From an uncultured Collinsella sp. (GTDB lineage: Bacteria; Actinomycetota; Coriobacteriia; Coriobacteriales; Coriobacteriaceae), in NCBI GenBank assembly GCA_934654775.1, contig CAKUGR010000001.1, forward strand, positions 248,001 through 312,000: a DNA stretch of 64,000 bases. Direction: 5' to 3'. The notes beneath the pieces were generated by a model that saw only the letters and a program-made list of their open reading frames with translations, was not told where the DNA came from and did not search any database. The translations under genes were made by a program, and so were the position numbers. How positions within the stretch are numbered: position 1 is the stretch's first letter; every line of letters starts with the position of its first letter. Of the stretch, positions 17,002-25,649 are shown one piece after another.

Positions 17002-17070
17002 TAAGTTGCGGTGAAATAGGGACTGTTTGCTGTTAGAAGGCCCATTCAGTCCCTATTTCACCGCAACTTA
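17002..17070. repeat. 24-bp perfect inverted repeat
   Basis: Arms 17002-17025 and 17047-17070 are perfect complements around a 21-nt loop; the stem includes GTGAAATAGGGACTG. It lies between two minus-strand genes and adjoins a separate terminator. The GGGAC core recalls the other hairpin repeats of the window. Confidence 0.75.
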
Positions 17071-17083
17071 GGCTGAGGGACAG

Positions 17084-17117
17084 AAAAGCCCTGCCGCGGG
17101 GTTGCGGCAGGGCTTTT
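17084..17117 (-). terminator. rho-independent terminator of lacF
   Basis: Perfect 14-bp stem AAAAGCCCTGCCGC (17084-17097) with 17104-17117. Confidence 0.85.
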
Positions 17118-17144
17118 GGAAGGGGACTTGGTTGTGGGGGCTCG

Positions 17145-17483
17145 TTAGGCGAGCTTGGCCTCGAGATCGGCGATGCGCTTGTAGGCATCGATGGTAAAGC
17201 GGGTCTGCTTCTCCAGGATCATGGTGGTCATAAGGGTGTCCTGAGCGTGAGCCATGATGAAGGTCATCTCCATCTCGCCGCCGCCGGCCTCCTGCGAAAG
17301 CAGCTTGGTCTGCGTGTCGTGAGCACCGATGAGCGCGTCGCTGGCATCCTTGTGCAGCTGCTCGGCCTTCTCAAAGTCACCCTCACGGGCAGCATCGAGT
17401 GCAGCGAGCAGGTCGGTCTGGGCGTCACCCGCGTATGCGACGATCTCGAATCCAACCATCGAGATTTCTTCTTTGGTTGCCAT
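17145..17483 (-). CDS. lacF: PTS lactose-specific EIIA component
   Basis: The 112-residue helical protein matches lactose/cellobiose IIA. The phosphorylated histidine is His79 in FIMAHAQDTLM. It accepts phosphate from HPr and passes it to the IIB domain of LacE. It is the only IIA of this type in the window and probably serves both LacE proteins. It is monocistronic, with its own terminator and upstream copies of two putative operators. Confidence 0.93.
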   Translation of the reverse strand: MATKEEISMVGFEIVAYAGDAQTDLLAALDAAREGDFEKAEQLHKDASDALIGAHDTQTKLLSQEAGGGEMEMTFIMAHAQDTLMTTMILEKQTRFTIDAYKRIADLEAKLA

Positions 17484-17608
17484 ATTGCGTTCCTTTCACA
17501 TATGAACCAATGGAGAGCATCGCGTCCGGGCATACGCGCTGCGTTGTGTATGCCAGAAACATTAACATTCAAACAAAAAAGAACAATCCAAAACGCAATT
17601 TGAAGCTA

Positions 17609-17637
17609 TGAACGGTCGATTTTCACCCGTGAACGGT
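17609..17637 (-). promoter_or_regulatory. 21-bp tandem motif, copy 3 (lacF upstream)
   Basis: On the minus strand ACCGTTCA occurs at 17637-17630 and again at 17616-17609, an exact 21-bp repeat with GAAAATCG between. This is the best copy of the family and points toward lacF. Confidence 0.65.
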
Positions 17638-17650
17638 TTTTAAACTATTC

Positions 17651-17666
17651 TGAACAATATCGAACA
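17651..17666 (+). promoter_or_regulatory. putative LacR operator upstream of lacF
   Basis: TGAACAATATCGAACA matches the lacA-upstream 16-mer at 15728 in 13 of 16 positions, including both GAACA units 10 bp apart. Confidence 0.45.
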
Positions 17667-17696
17667 CATAAATCGACAACCAAACAGGTCCGCACC

Positions 17697-18701
17697 CTAG
17701 CGCAGGCTGCGTACCGTATCGCCCTCGACGAGCACACCGGGGATCAGCATGTGCTCCACGCCCGGTGCGACGTCTTCGGCGCCGGCAATCTTGTCGACCG
17801 CCCACATGCCAACGCGCTTGTTATCAAAGCGCACCGTAGTTAGGCGACGATCGGGCACGATATCGCCCAGGCTATCGTCAACGCCCACCACGCTCACGTC
17901 CTCGGGCACGCGCTTTCCGCGCGACTCGAGCCCGCGAATGCAGCCATAGGCCATAGCATCGTTCGAAGCATAGATAGCCGTGCAGCTCGGATCGTCCGCC
18001 AATGCCTGGCCAGCGGCGTATCCGCTCTGCGCCGTCCAATCGCCGCGGATAAGCCGTGGCGGCTCAATGCCATGCGCGCGCAACGTCTCGCGCCAGCCCT
18101 CCTCGCGCTGCATGCCCGAAAGCGAGCGCTCGGGGCACGAGATAAAGTGCACCGTCTTGTGCCCTTGCTCCAGCAGGTACTCGACCACTTGGCGCGAGCA
18201 ATCGAACTGGTCGTTATCGACCGTCGAGCACAGCGGATGCTCCAGCATGGTAACGAGCACCGTCTGCATACCGGGCAGCGGCTCAAAGGTGCCAAAGTCT
18301 GCCGGCATACGGTTCATGATCACAACCATGCCGTCCACCGGCAGCGCACTCATGCGCGACGACGCGCTCTCGAGGGTATAGGGATGTCCATCCACTTTAG
18401 TAAGGGTGATGGCATAGCCGTGCTTGTCAGCCGCAGCGGCAAAGCCCTCCATGCGGTCGAGGTTTCCGGTGCCGGTGATATTGAACATGGCGACGCCGAC
18501 GGTCTTGAACTTGCCGCGGCGCAGCGACCGGCCGGCAAAGTTGGGTCGATATCCGAGCTCGCGCATGGCGGCGCGCACGCGCTCCTTGGTCTCGGGACGT
18601 ACGCTGGGCGAATCGTGCACAGTGCGCGAGACCGTCTGCTCCGAGACGCCCGCAAGACGTGCCACGTCCTTAACGGATACCGATTTTTTAACAGCGGCCA
18701 T
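17697..18701 (-). CDS. LacI-family repressor, probably of lacE1-lacG1
   Basis: This 334-residue LacI protein has the headpiece VSVKDVARLAGVSEQTVSRTV at the N-terminus and a complete effector domain ending with the VPEDVSVVGVDDS region. It diverges from lacE1 across a 356-bp interval that contains two or three copies of ATGGCAACGTYAACATTT, a likely operator. It resembles the other two LacI proteins in the window (9 kb and 23 kb), suggesting they arose by duplication. Confidence 0.9.
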   Translation of the reverse strand: MAAVKKSVSVKDVARLAGVSEQTVSRTVHDSPSVRPETKERVRAAMRELGYRPNFAGRSLRRGKFKTVGVAMFNITGTGNLDRMEGFAAAADKHGYAITLTKVDGHPYTLESASSRMSALPVDGMVVIMNRMPADFGTFEPLPGMQTVLVTMLEHPLCSTVDNDQFDCSRQVVEYLLEQGHKTVHFISCPERSLSGMQREEGWRETLRAHGIEPPRLIRGDWTAQSGYAAGQALADDPSCTAIYASNDAMAYGCIRGLESRGKRVPEDVSVVGVDDSLGDIVPDRRLTTVRFDNKRVGMWAVDKIAGAEDVAPGVEHMLIPGVLVEGDTVRSLR

Positions 18702-18791
18702 AGGTCGATCTTTCTATGTCAACGATGCCATCGCGGGCATCCCAACAGACAAAATGAACGTCTCCAAGTATATCTAACGCCTCCCCCGCCA

Positions 18792-18823
18792 TACGCTCAC
18801 CACCCAAAACCTACCGTTCACCG
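18792..18823 (+). promoter_or_regulatory. 21-bp tandem motif, copy 4 (lacE1 upstream)
   Basis: TACGCTCA at 18792 and ACCGTTCA at 18813, 21 bp apart. The first half matches the consensus at six of eight positions. A further inverted CGAACGGT lies at 18839-18846. Confidence 0.5.
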
Positions 18824-18857
18824 ACAATCCTGCGTCCCCGAACGGTTTTTATCGCCC

Positions 18858-18997
18858 AAATGTTAACGTTGCCATTGTGCAAACACAGAGCCACCGGGCG
18901 GCTCAAACGTTTACGCGCAAGGAATCGACGGTCCACAGGCACAGGGGCCACCGGTTCGCGTCTTTTTTTGTGTCACAAAATGGCAACGTCAACATTT
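18858..18997. promoter_or_regulatory. LacI2 operator pair upstream of lacE1
   Basis: The 18-mer ATGGCAACGTYAACATTT occurs on the minus strand at 18858-18875 and on the plus strand at 18980-18997, differing at one base. A weaker version lies near 19013-19026. Two operators 122 bp apart would allow looping by the adjacent LacI protein. No gene is present in 18702-19057. Confidence 0.6.
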
Positions 18998-19057
18998 TGG
19001 CAAACAAGGTCCAAACGTTACCATCGTTGCTAACCCACCGACTCTTAGGAGCTTTGC

Positions 19058-20830
19058 ATGGAGCAACTCATCGCCACCATCGAAAAGGGCCAGCCCCTTT
19101 TCAACGCGATCGCCCGCAACAAGTACCTCAAGGCGATCCGCGACGGCTTTATCTCCGTCATCCCCATCATCATCTTCTCGTCCATCTTCTGCCTGGTGGC
19201 CTCGGTCCCCAACATCTGGGGTTTCTACTGGCCCGATGACATCAACAACGCTCTGTGGAAGTGCTACAACTACTCCATGGGCATCCTGGCCATCGCCTGC
19301 GCCGCCACCACGGCCAAGCACTTCGCCGACGCTCAGAACCGCGATCTGCCCAAGAATAACCAGATCAACTTCATCTCCTGCATGTGCGCGGCCATCATCG
19401 GCTTCCTGCTGCTTTCGAGCGACACGATCTCCACGGATGCCGCCAGCGGCTTCAACACCACCTACCTTGGCTCCAAGGGCCTGCTGACCGCCTTCATCGC
19501 TGCGTTTGTGACTGGCATCATCTACAAGTTCTTCATTAAGCGCAACATCACCGTCAAGATGCCCGAGCAGGTTCCGCCCAACATCTCGCAGACCTTTAAG
19601 GACATCATCCCCTTCTCCGTCTGCATCACCGTCTTTTGGGTCTTTGACATCGTCTTCCGCTCTGCCTTTGGCTTCTGCTTTGCCCAGGGCGTCATCCAGG
19701 TGTTCCAGCCCTTGTTCACCGCTGCCGACGGCTACATCGGCCTCGCTGTGATCTACGGCGCTATGAGCCTCTTCTGGTTCGTCGGTGTCCACGGCCCCTC
19801 GATCGTCGAGCCTGCCATCGCCGCCGCCCTCGTTGCCAACATGACCGACAACCTGGCTGCTTACCAGGCCGGTCAGCACGCTTCTGCCGTCCTGACGCAG
19901 GGCGCCCAGTACTTCGTCGTCTGCATGGGCGGCACCGGCGCCACGCTCGTCCTCGTCTTCATGTTCTGCTTCCTGGCTAAGTCCCAGGAGATGCGTGCGG
20001 TCGGTAAGGCCTCCATCGTCCCGGTCTGCTTCGCCGTCAACGAGCCGCTGCTGTTCGCCGCGCCCATCGTGCTCAACCCCGTCTTCTTTGTCCCGTTTGT
20101 CTTTGCCCCGATCGCCAACGTCTGGATCCTCAAGGTCTTTATCGACTTCCTGGGCATGAACGGCTTTATGTACACCCTGCCTTGGACCGTTCCCGGCCCC
20201 ATCGGCACCATCATGGGCCTGGGCTTCCAGCCGCTCGCCTTTGTGATGCTCGCCGTCATCCTGGTCGTCGACTTCCTTCTGTACTACCCGTTCTTCCGTG
20301 CCTATGACGCCCAGAAGTGCGCCGAGGAGGCCGAGATTTCCCAGGAGGAGCTCGCCGCCAAGAACGCTGAGAAGGCTGCCAAGCTCAACGATGCCTTCCA
20401 GGGCAAGGCCGATGCCAAGAGCGTTGCCGACGGCGCTGCCGCCGAGGCCGTGAAGGCCGACGCCCCCGCTGCTGCAGCCCCCGCTGCCGAGGCAACGACC
20501 GCCAGCGACCTTAACGGCAAGCGCGTGCTCGTGCTCTGCCAGGGTGGCGGCACCTCGGGCCTGCTCGCCAACGCGCTGGCCAAGGCCGCCAAGGAGCGCG
20601 GTATCGACCTGGAGACCGCTGCCGACGCCTATGGCAACCACGTGGATATGCTCCCCGACTTTGACCTGGTCGTCCTGGCCCCGCAGGCCGCGAGCTACTT
20701 GGCAGACCTGCAGAAGGACTGCGAACGCGTGGGCAACAAGTGCGTCGCCTGCCGCGGTAAGCAGTACATCGAGCTCTCCCAGAACGGCGACAAGTCTCTC
20801 GCCTTCGTGAGTGAGCAGCTCTCGAAGTAA
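19058..20830 (+). CDS. lacE: PTS lactose-specific EIICB, copy 1
   Basis: The 590-residue protein has an N-terminal IIC domain of about ten membrane segments (residues ~25-415; VGVHGPSIVEP and AVNEPLLFAAP are typical of the lactose/cellobiose/chitobiose family). An Ala/Glu-rich linker (~430-480) follows, then a C-terminal IIB domain whose phosphorylated residue is Cys494 in VLVLCQGGGTSG. It imports and phosphorylates lactose or a related beta-galactoside. The start has TTAGGAG upstream. lacG1 follows after a terminator. Confidence 0.92.
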   Translation: MEQLIATIEKGQPLFNAIARNKYLKAIRDGFISVIPIIIFSSIFCLVASVPNIWGFYWPDDINNALWKCYNYSMGILAIACAATTAKHFADAQNRDLPKNNQINFISCMCAAIIGFLLLSSDTISTDAASGFNTTYLGSKGLLTAFIAAFVTGIIYKFFIKRNITVKMPEQVPPNISQTFKDIIPFSVCITVFWVFDIVFRSAFGFCFAQGVIQVFQPLFTAADGYIGLAVIYGAMSLFWFVGVHGPSIVEPAIAAALVANMTDNLAAYQAGQHASAVLTQGAQYFVVCMGGTGATLVLVFMFCFLAKSQEMRAVGKASIVPVCFAVNEPLLFAAPIVLNPVFFVPFVFAPIANVWILKVFIDFLGMNGFMYTLPWTVPGPIGTIMGLGFQPLAFVMLAVILVVDFLLYYPFFRAYDAQKCAEEAEISQEELAAKNAEKAAKLNDAFQGKADAKSVADGAAAEAVKADAPAAAAPAAEATTASDLNGKRVLVLCQGGGTSGLLANALAKAAKERGIDLETAADAYGNHVDMLPDFDLVVLAPQAASYLADLQKDCERVGNKCVACRGKQYIELSQNGDKSLAFVSEQLSK

Positions 20831-20840
20831 GTAACGCGTA

Positions 20841-20877
20841 AAGGCCAGCCGAGCAAATCAGACCGGCTGGCCTTTTT
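20841..20877 (+). terminator. terminator between lacE1 and lacG1
   Basis: AAGGCCAGCC (20841-20850) pairs with GGCTGGCCTT (20865-20874), followed by T residues. Lying inside the lacE-lacG unit, it probably lowers lacG1 expression by partial read-through. Confidence 0.8.
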
Positions 20878-20896
20878 ACTAGACGATTGGATCATC

Positions 20897-22336
20897 ATGT
20901 CCGTTAACCCCGCCAGCGTCACCAACCCGCCCGCGCAGTTTCCCGAGGACTTTGTCTTTGGCGGCGCCACCGCTGCCTACCAGGTAGAGGGCGAGACCCG
21001 CACTCACGGTAAGGGCAAGGTTGCCTGGGACGACTTCCTGGAGGCCCAGGGCCGCTTCTCCCCCGATCCCGCTTCCGACTTCTACAACCAGTATCCCGTC
21101 GATCTGGAGCTGTGCGAGGAGTTCGGCATCAACGGCATCCGCCTCTCCATCGCCTGGAGCCGCATCTTCCCCAACGGCACCGGCGAGATCAACCCCGAGG
21201 GCGTGCAGTTCTACCACGATCTCTTCGCCGAGTGCCACAAGCATCACGTCGAGCCGTTCGTCACGCTGCACCACTTCGATACGCCGCTCCCCCTCTTTGA
21301 GAAGGGCGACTTCCTCAACCGCGAGACCATCGACGCCTTTGTGGACTTTGCCACCTTCTGCTTTAAGGAGTACGCCGACCAGGTGACCTACTGGTTCACC
21401 TTTAACGAGATCTGGGCCGACGCCTCCAACACCTACATCGAGGGTACCTTCCCCGGCGGCGTCAAGGCGCATCTGGCCGAGGCCTTCCAGTGCGAGCACA
21501 ACATGATGCTCGCCCACGCCAAGGCAGTGCTCGCCTTCCACAACGGCGGCTTTAAGGGCAAGATCGGCGTCATCCAGTCGCTGGAGTTTAAGTACCCGCT
21601 CAACGAGAACGACCCCGCCGACATCAAGGCCGCCAACAACGAGCACGTGCTGCAGAACCAGTTCCTGCTCGACGCCACCTTCCGCGGCGACTATGCGCCC
21701 GACACGCTCGAGTGTGCCAACCGCCTGGCTGCCGTCTCGGGCGGCACCATCGAGATCCTGGACGAGGACCTGGAGATTATGCGCGAGGCTGCGCTCTACA
21801 ACGACTACTTGGGCGTTAACAACTACCAGTGCCGTTTCCTCAAGGCCTACGATGGCGAGAACGACCTGCACCACAACGGTACGGGCGAGAAGGGCACCGG
21901 CCGTTGGCGCGTCAAGGGCATTGGCGAGCATGTGAACAAGCCCGGCATCCCCACCACCGACTGGGACTGGATTATCTACCCCGAGGGCCTGTTCGATCTG
22001 CTCGTCTACATTAAGCAGCGCTACCCCAACTACAAGCAGATCTTCATCACCGAGAACGGCATGGGCTACAAGGATCCCTACAAGGACGGCTTTGTGGACG
22101 ACCAGCCGCGCATCGACTACATCGAGCAGCACCTGCGCTGGCTGCTCAAGGCCATGGAGGTCGGCGTCAACGTGGGCGGCTACTTCCTGTGGAGCCTGCA
22201 GGACCAGTTCTCCTGGACCAACGGCTATAACAAGCGCTACGGCTTCTTCTACGTAGACTTTGAGACCCAGAAGCGCACGCCCAAGGCAAGCGCCTACTGG
22301 TACAAGCACGTGGCGCAGACCCGTCGTCTGGACTAG
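20897..22336 (+). CDS. lacG: 6-phospho-beta-galactosidase (GH1), copy 1
   Basis: The 479-residue GH1 enzyme carries FVFGGATAAYQVEG at the N-terminus, the acid/base Glu in WFTFNEIW and the nucleophile Glu in ITENGMGY. The C-terminal FSWTNGYNKRYGFFYVDF holds the Ser/Lys/Tyr-type 6-phosphate contacts found in LacG rather than in plain beta-glucosidases. It cuts lactose-6-phosphate into glucose and galactose-6-phosphate. The start at ATG 20897 has no strong Shine-Dalgarno (only GATTGGA), unlike its neighbours. Confidence 0.93.
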   Translation: MSVNPASVTNPPAQFPEDFVFGGATAAYQVEGETRTHGKGKVAWDDFLEAQGRFSPDPASDFYNQYPVDLELCEEFGINGIRLSIAWSRIFPNGTGEINPEGVQFYHDLFAECHKHHVEPFVTLHHFDTPLPLFEKGDFLNRETIDAFVDFATFCFKEYADQVTYWFTFNEIWADASNTYIEGTFPGGVKAHLAEAFQCEHNMMLAHAKAVLAFHNGGFKGKIGVIQSLEFKYPLNENDPADIKAANNEHVLQNQFLLDATFRGDYAPDTLECANRLAAVSGGTIEILDEDLEIMREAALYNDYLGVNNYQCRFLKAYDGENDLHHNGTGEKGTGRWRVKGIGEHVNKPGIPTTDWDWIIYPEGLFDLLVYIKQRYPNYKQIFITENGMGYKDPYKDGFVDDQPRIDYIEQHLRWLLKAMEVGVNVGGYFLWSLQDQFSWTNGYNKRYGFFYVDFETQKRTPKASAYWYKHVAQTRRLD

Positions 22337-22390
22337 CGGCTTGCGACGAGCGGAATTGCCCCGCTCACATAACCTGTCTCCATTTCTCAG

Positions 22391-22430
22391 CCGGGGGCGG
22401 CGCGTCACACGGCGCGCCGCCCCCGGTCTT
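22391..22430 (+). terminator. rho-independent terminator of lacG1
   Basis: A perfect 14-bp GC stem CCGGGGGCGGCGCG (22391-22404) with 22413-22426, followed by TCTTTTT. Confidence 0.88.
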
Positions 22431-22456
22431 TTTGGGCGGACCGTGCCGCACGTTTG

Positions 22457-22511
22457 TCTCAATCTGTAACATCTAGCCGAGATTTTCGGCCCCAACTGTT
22501 ACAGATCGAGA
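22457..22511. repeat. TCTCRATCTGTAACA hairpin repeat, copy A
   Basis: Arms 22457-22471 and 22497-22511 pair over 15 bp with one mismatch. It lies between the lacG1 terminator and the convergent LacI3 gene. Two further copies lie behind lacG2 at 27163 and 27243. Confidence 0.75.
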
Positions 22512-22529
22512 TGAACGGGCCGAGCAAAC

Positions 22530-23540
22530 CTACGCCCGCAGGTCCCTTACGCTGGAGCGCTCGACCAGCACGCCGGAGACGAGCGTCCGGCTTCTGGAGC
22601 TTGGAGCTTCCAGGCCTGCAACGACCTCGTTAAGCGCACGGATGCCCAACTCACGGTGGCGGAACTTCACCGACGTCAAAATCGAATTGGGAATCGTCTT
22701 ATAGAGCTCGTCGTCGAAGCCGATCACGGACACATCATCGGGCACACTGAGCCCTTTGTCACGTAGAGCCATCATCACGCCGTTTGCCATGCAGTCGTTA
22801 GCGGCGAGGACCGCCGTGCAATCGGGTTTATCGGCAAGCACAAGGCCCGCGGCATAGCCACTATCCGCATTCCAATCGCCTTGCAGAGGCTCAGGCGGCT
22901 CAATGCCACGCGCCTCGAGCGCTGCGCGCCAGCCCTTCATACGGCACTGACTCGACAGCGATTCTTCCTTACCGGCAACGAAGTACACATTCTTGTGCCC
23001 GTGATTCAAAAAGTACTCGCACGCCATACGCGCGCCGCCCTCTTGGTCGTCACTGACGGTAGAGCAGGTGGGATGCTCCATGGGCGTGATAATCACGGTC
23101 TTGAGATCCTTCGGCGCCTCAAACGTATCGAAGTCATCGACCATCTGACGCAAGTTGAAGATCATGCCATCGACAGGCAGCTGTGACATCCTGCGCGCTG
23201 CATCGGCAAGGGTCATCTTCTCCCCCGCCCGCTTCTTGATCATCGTAAGCGCAAAGCCGCGCTCCTCGGCGGCATCGGCGATACCGTCAATCATGTCCAC
23301 GGCACCGCCCGACAAGTGAAATAGCACCACGCCGATGCACCCGTAACGGCCCAACTTGAGCGAGCGCGCGGCAAAGTTCGTTCGGAACCCGAGCGCCTCC
23401 ATGGCCGCATGGACCTTATCGCGCGTCGACTCGCGTACGCTATCGGGCTCGTTGATCACACGAGACACCGTCTTGAGAGAAACACCTGTGGCAACCGCCA
23501 CATCGTTCATCGAGACGTTTTTCTTGTCCATCGTTGCCAC
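22530..23540 (-). CDS. LacI-family repressor, probably of lacE2-lacG2
   Basis: The headpiece VSMNDVAVATGVSLKTVSRVI is followed by a full LacI effector domain, ending with the VPDDVSVIGFDDE region. I chose GTG 23540 (MATMDKK) because GGGAGAA lies five bases upstream; ATG 23531 is nearly as good, and a longer frame upstream lacks a ribosome site. It diverges from lacE2, with an AAATGACA/TGTCATTT dyad between them as the likely operator. Confidence 0.88.
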   Translation of the reverse strand: MATMDKKNVSMNDVAVATGVSLKTVSRVINEPDSVRESTRDKVHAAMEALGFRTNFAARSLKLGRYGCIGVVLFHLSGGAVDMIDGIADAAEERGFALTMIKKRAGEKMTLADAARRMSQLPVDGMIFNLRQMVDDFDTFEAPKDLKTVIITPMEHPTCSTVSDDQEGGARMACEYFLNHGHKNVYFVAGKEESLSSQCRMKGWRAALEARGIEPPEPLQGDWNADSGYAAGLVLADKPDCTAVLAANDCMANGVMMALRDKGLSVPDDVSVIGFDDELYKTIPNSILTSVKFRHRELGIRALNEVVAGLEAPSSRSRTLVSGVLVERSSVRDLRA

Positions 23541-23613
23541 TGCTTCTCCCGTCGGTTTCCTGTCGCTTGTTTTCTGCGTTCTAGCATACACTACCTGCTC
23601 AACTGATAAATCA

Positions 23614-23645
23614 ACCGTTAACCGGACAATATCGACCGCTCACCC
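23614..23645 (+). promoter_or_regulatory. 21-bp tandem motif, copy 5 (lacE2 upstream)
   Basis: ACCGTTAA at 23614 and ACCGCTCA at 23635, 21 bp apart, with CAATATCG between. Confidence 0.6.
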
Positions 23646-23669
23646 GTAAATCCTTGTTGCTCTTCCAAA

Positions 23670-23712
23670 AATGTCTTACGTTGTCATTAACGAAATGACA
23701 GCGTTGTCATTT
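23670..23712. promoter_or_regulatory. LacI3 operator region upstream of lacE2
   Basis: AAATGACA (23693-23700) and TGTCATTT (23705-23712) form a perfect 8-bp dyad around GCGT. A related sequence sharing CGTTGTCATT lies 23 bp upstream (23679-23688). This matches the size of LacI-family operators. Confidence 0.6.
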
Positions 23713-23816
23713 CACACATGCCTTCCTTACGCAGGAAGGTTTCCGGGCAGTCCTGACCATCCATCGACGACCAGTTCCATCCACATGCATCGCGCATCAA
23801 GCAGCAAAGGAGCTCT

Positions 23817-25574
23817 ATGGACGCCATCGTAAAGATGCTCGAGAAGCATCAGCCGTTCTTTGAGAAGATCTCGAGGAACATCTATCTCCAGGCCATTAAG
23901 GACGGATTCCTTGGGTGCATGCCCATCGTCCTCACCTCTTCGATCTTCCTGCTGATCGCCACGCTTCCCGGCGTGGTCGGCATCACGTTGCCTCAACCGC
24001 TCATCGACTGGTGCAACAAGCTGTACAACTTCACCATGGGTGTCATGGGCATCATGGTTGCCGGCACCACCGCCAAGAACTTCACGGCATCCATGAACCG
24101 CCGTATGCCCGCCGGCAAGGTGCTCAACGACGGCTCCACCATGGTTGCTGCCCAGTGCAGCATGCTTTTGCTCGCTGTTACGCAGTTCACCACCAAGCTC
24201 GACGGCTCCGAGCTCTCGGTCTTCGATTGCACCAGCATGGGTACGCGCGGTCTGTTCTCGGCCTATATCGCCGCGTTCATTACCGTGTGGGTCTATAAGT
24301 TCTGCGTCTCGCGCGATCTGACCATTAAGCTGCCCAAGGAGGTTCCGGGCGCCATCGCTCAGAACTTCCGCGACATTATCCCCTTTGGCGGCGCCGTCAT
24401 CATCTGCGGCATCATCGATGTCGTCGTGCGCAACCTCATGGGCGTTCCGTTCTCCGAGCTGCTTATCAAACTGCTCTCCCCGCTCTTTACCGCTGCAGAA
24501 ACCTATCCTGGCCTTATCCTTATTCAGGCAGCCACCGCGTTCTTCTGGTTCATCGGCGTCCACGGTCCCTCGATCGTCCAGCCGGGCATCGACCCCATCC
24601 GTCTTGCCAACCAGGCCGAGAACCTGCAGGTTCTGCTGGCCGGCGGCCACCCCGCCCACTCCCTCACCTTTAACATGTCGCTCGTGGGCGAGTTCGGCGG
24701 CACCGGCGCCACGTTCATCGTGCCGCTTCTGCTGATCCTCTTTATGAAGTCCAAGCAGCTCAAGGCCGTCGGTAAGGCCTCGATTGTTCCTGTTGCCTTC
24801 GCCGTTAACGAGCCGCTGCTCTTTGGCGCGCCGATGATCCTCAACCCCTACATGCTCATCCCCTTTGTCGCCGCCGGCTGCGTCAACGTGAGTGTTGCCA
24901 AGTTCTTTATCGATAATGTGGGCATGAACGGCTTCTCCTTCGTGGTGCCTTGGGCTACCCCCGCCCCCATCGGCATCTTTATCACCACGAACTTCCAGCT
25001 CATCGCTTTGGTGTTTGTCGCAATCATCATCTTGCTGGACGCCATCATCTACCTGCCGTTCTTAAAGGCCTACGATAAGCTGCTCTGCGATCAGGAGGCC
25101 GAGCGCGCCGCCGAGCTGGGCCTCGAGTCCGATGGCGCCGCTGCCATCGCTGCCAGCGCGCCTGCACCCGCCGTCGAGACGACCGCCGCTGCCGTCGACA
25201 GCGAGCCTGTCGCCGATCAGCCCGAGCCCGCCGCCGACGCATCCGCTAAGAAGGACGTCGATGGCCTGAAGGTCCTCGTCCTGTGCGCCGGCGCCGGCAC
25301 CTCCGCCATGCTCGCCAACGCCATTAAGGAAGGCGCCGCGCAGACCGGCGAGAACATCGCCTCCTCCGCAGGTGCCTACGGTCAGCACACCGCCATCATG
25401 GATCAGTACGACGTTATCGTGCTCGCTCCGCAGGTTCGCAGCTACTACAACGACATGAAGGCCGATACCGACCGTCTGGGTATTAAGCTGCTCGCCCCGC
25501 GTGGCAAGGAATACATCGACCTTACCCGCGACCCCGCCGGCGCCATCAAGTGGCTCCGCGAGAACCTCGACTAA
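23817..25574 (+). CDS. lacE: PTS lactose/beta-galactoside EIICB, copy 2
   Basis: This 585-residue paralogue of the 19-kb LacE has the same IIC membrane domain (VHGPSIVQPGID, AVNEPLLFGAP), an Ala/Pro/Glu-rich linker (~420-480) and a IIB domain with Cys490 in VLVLCAGAGTSA. AAAGGAG precedes the ATG. No IIA gene is adjacent, so LacF at 17 kb is the probable donor. Its substrate may differ from lactose, since it has its own repressor and hydrolase. Confidence 0.9.
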   Translation: MDAIVKMLEKHQPFFEKISRNIYLQAIKDGFLGCMPIVLTSSIFLLIATLPGVVGITLPQPLIDWCNKLYNFTMGVMGIMVAGTTAKNFTASMNRRMPAGKVLNDGSTMVAAQCSMLLLAVTQFTTKLDGSELSVFDCTSMGTRGLFSAYIAAFITVWVYKFCVSRDLTIKLPKEVPGAIAQNFRDIIPFGGAVIICGIIDVVVRNLMGVPFSELLIKLLSPLFTAAETYPGLILIQAATAFFWFIGVHGPSIVQPGIDPIRLANQAENLQVLLAGGHPAHSLTFNMSLVGEFGGTGATFIVPLLLILFMKSKQLKAVGKASIVPVAFAVNEPLLFGAPMILNPYMLIPFVAAGCVNVSVAKFFIDNVGMNGFSFVVPWATPAPIGIFITTNFQLIALVFVAIIILLDAIIYLPFLKAYDKLLCDQEAERAAELGLESDGAAAIAASAPAPAVETTAAAVDSEPVADQPEPAADASAKKDVDGLKVLVLCAGAGTSAMLANAIKEGAAQTGENIASSAGAYGQHTAIMDQYDVIVLAPQVRSYYNDMKADTDRLGIKLLAPRGKEYIDLTRDPAGAIKWLRENLD

Positions 25575-25649
25575 TTTCCTCCCTCTGCTGGTGCCCGAAT
25601 CCCCGTTCGGGCACCTCTCCCTATCCACGACCTTATGAAAGGACAGCAG

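Noticed and set aside
18989..20641. A 550-codon open frame on the minus strand opposite lacE1
   Set aside because: Low-complexity Gly/Asp/Val/Glu-rich shadow of lacE1 with no motif.
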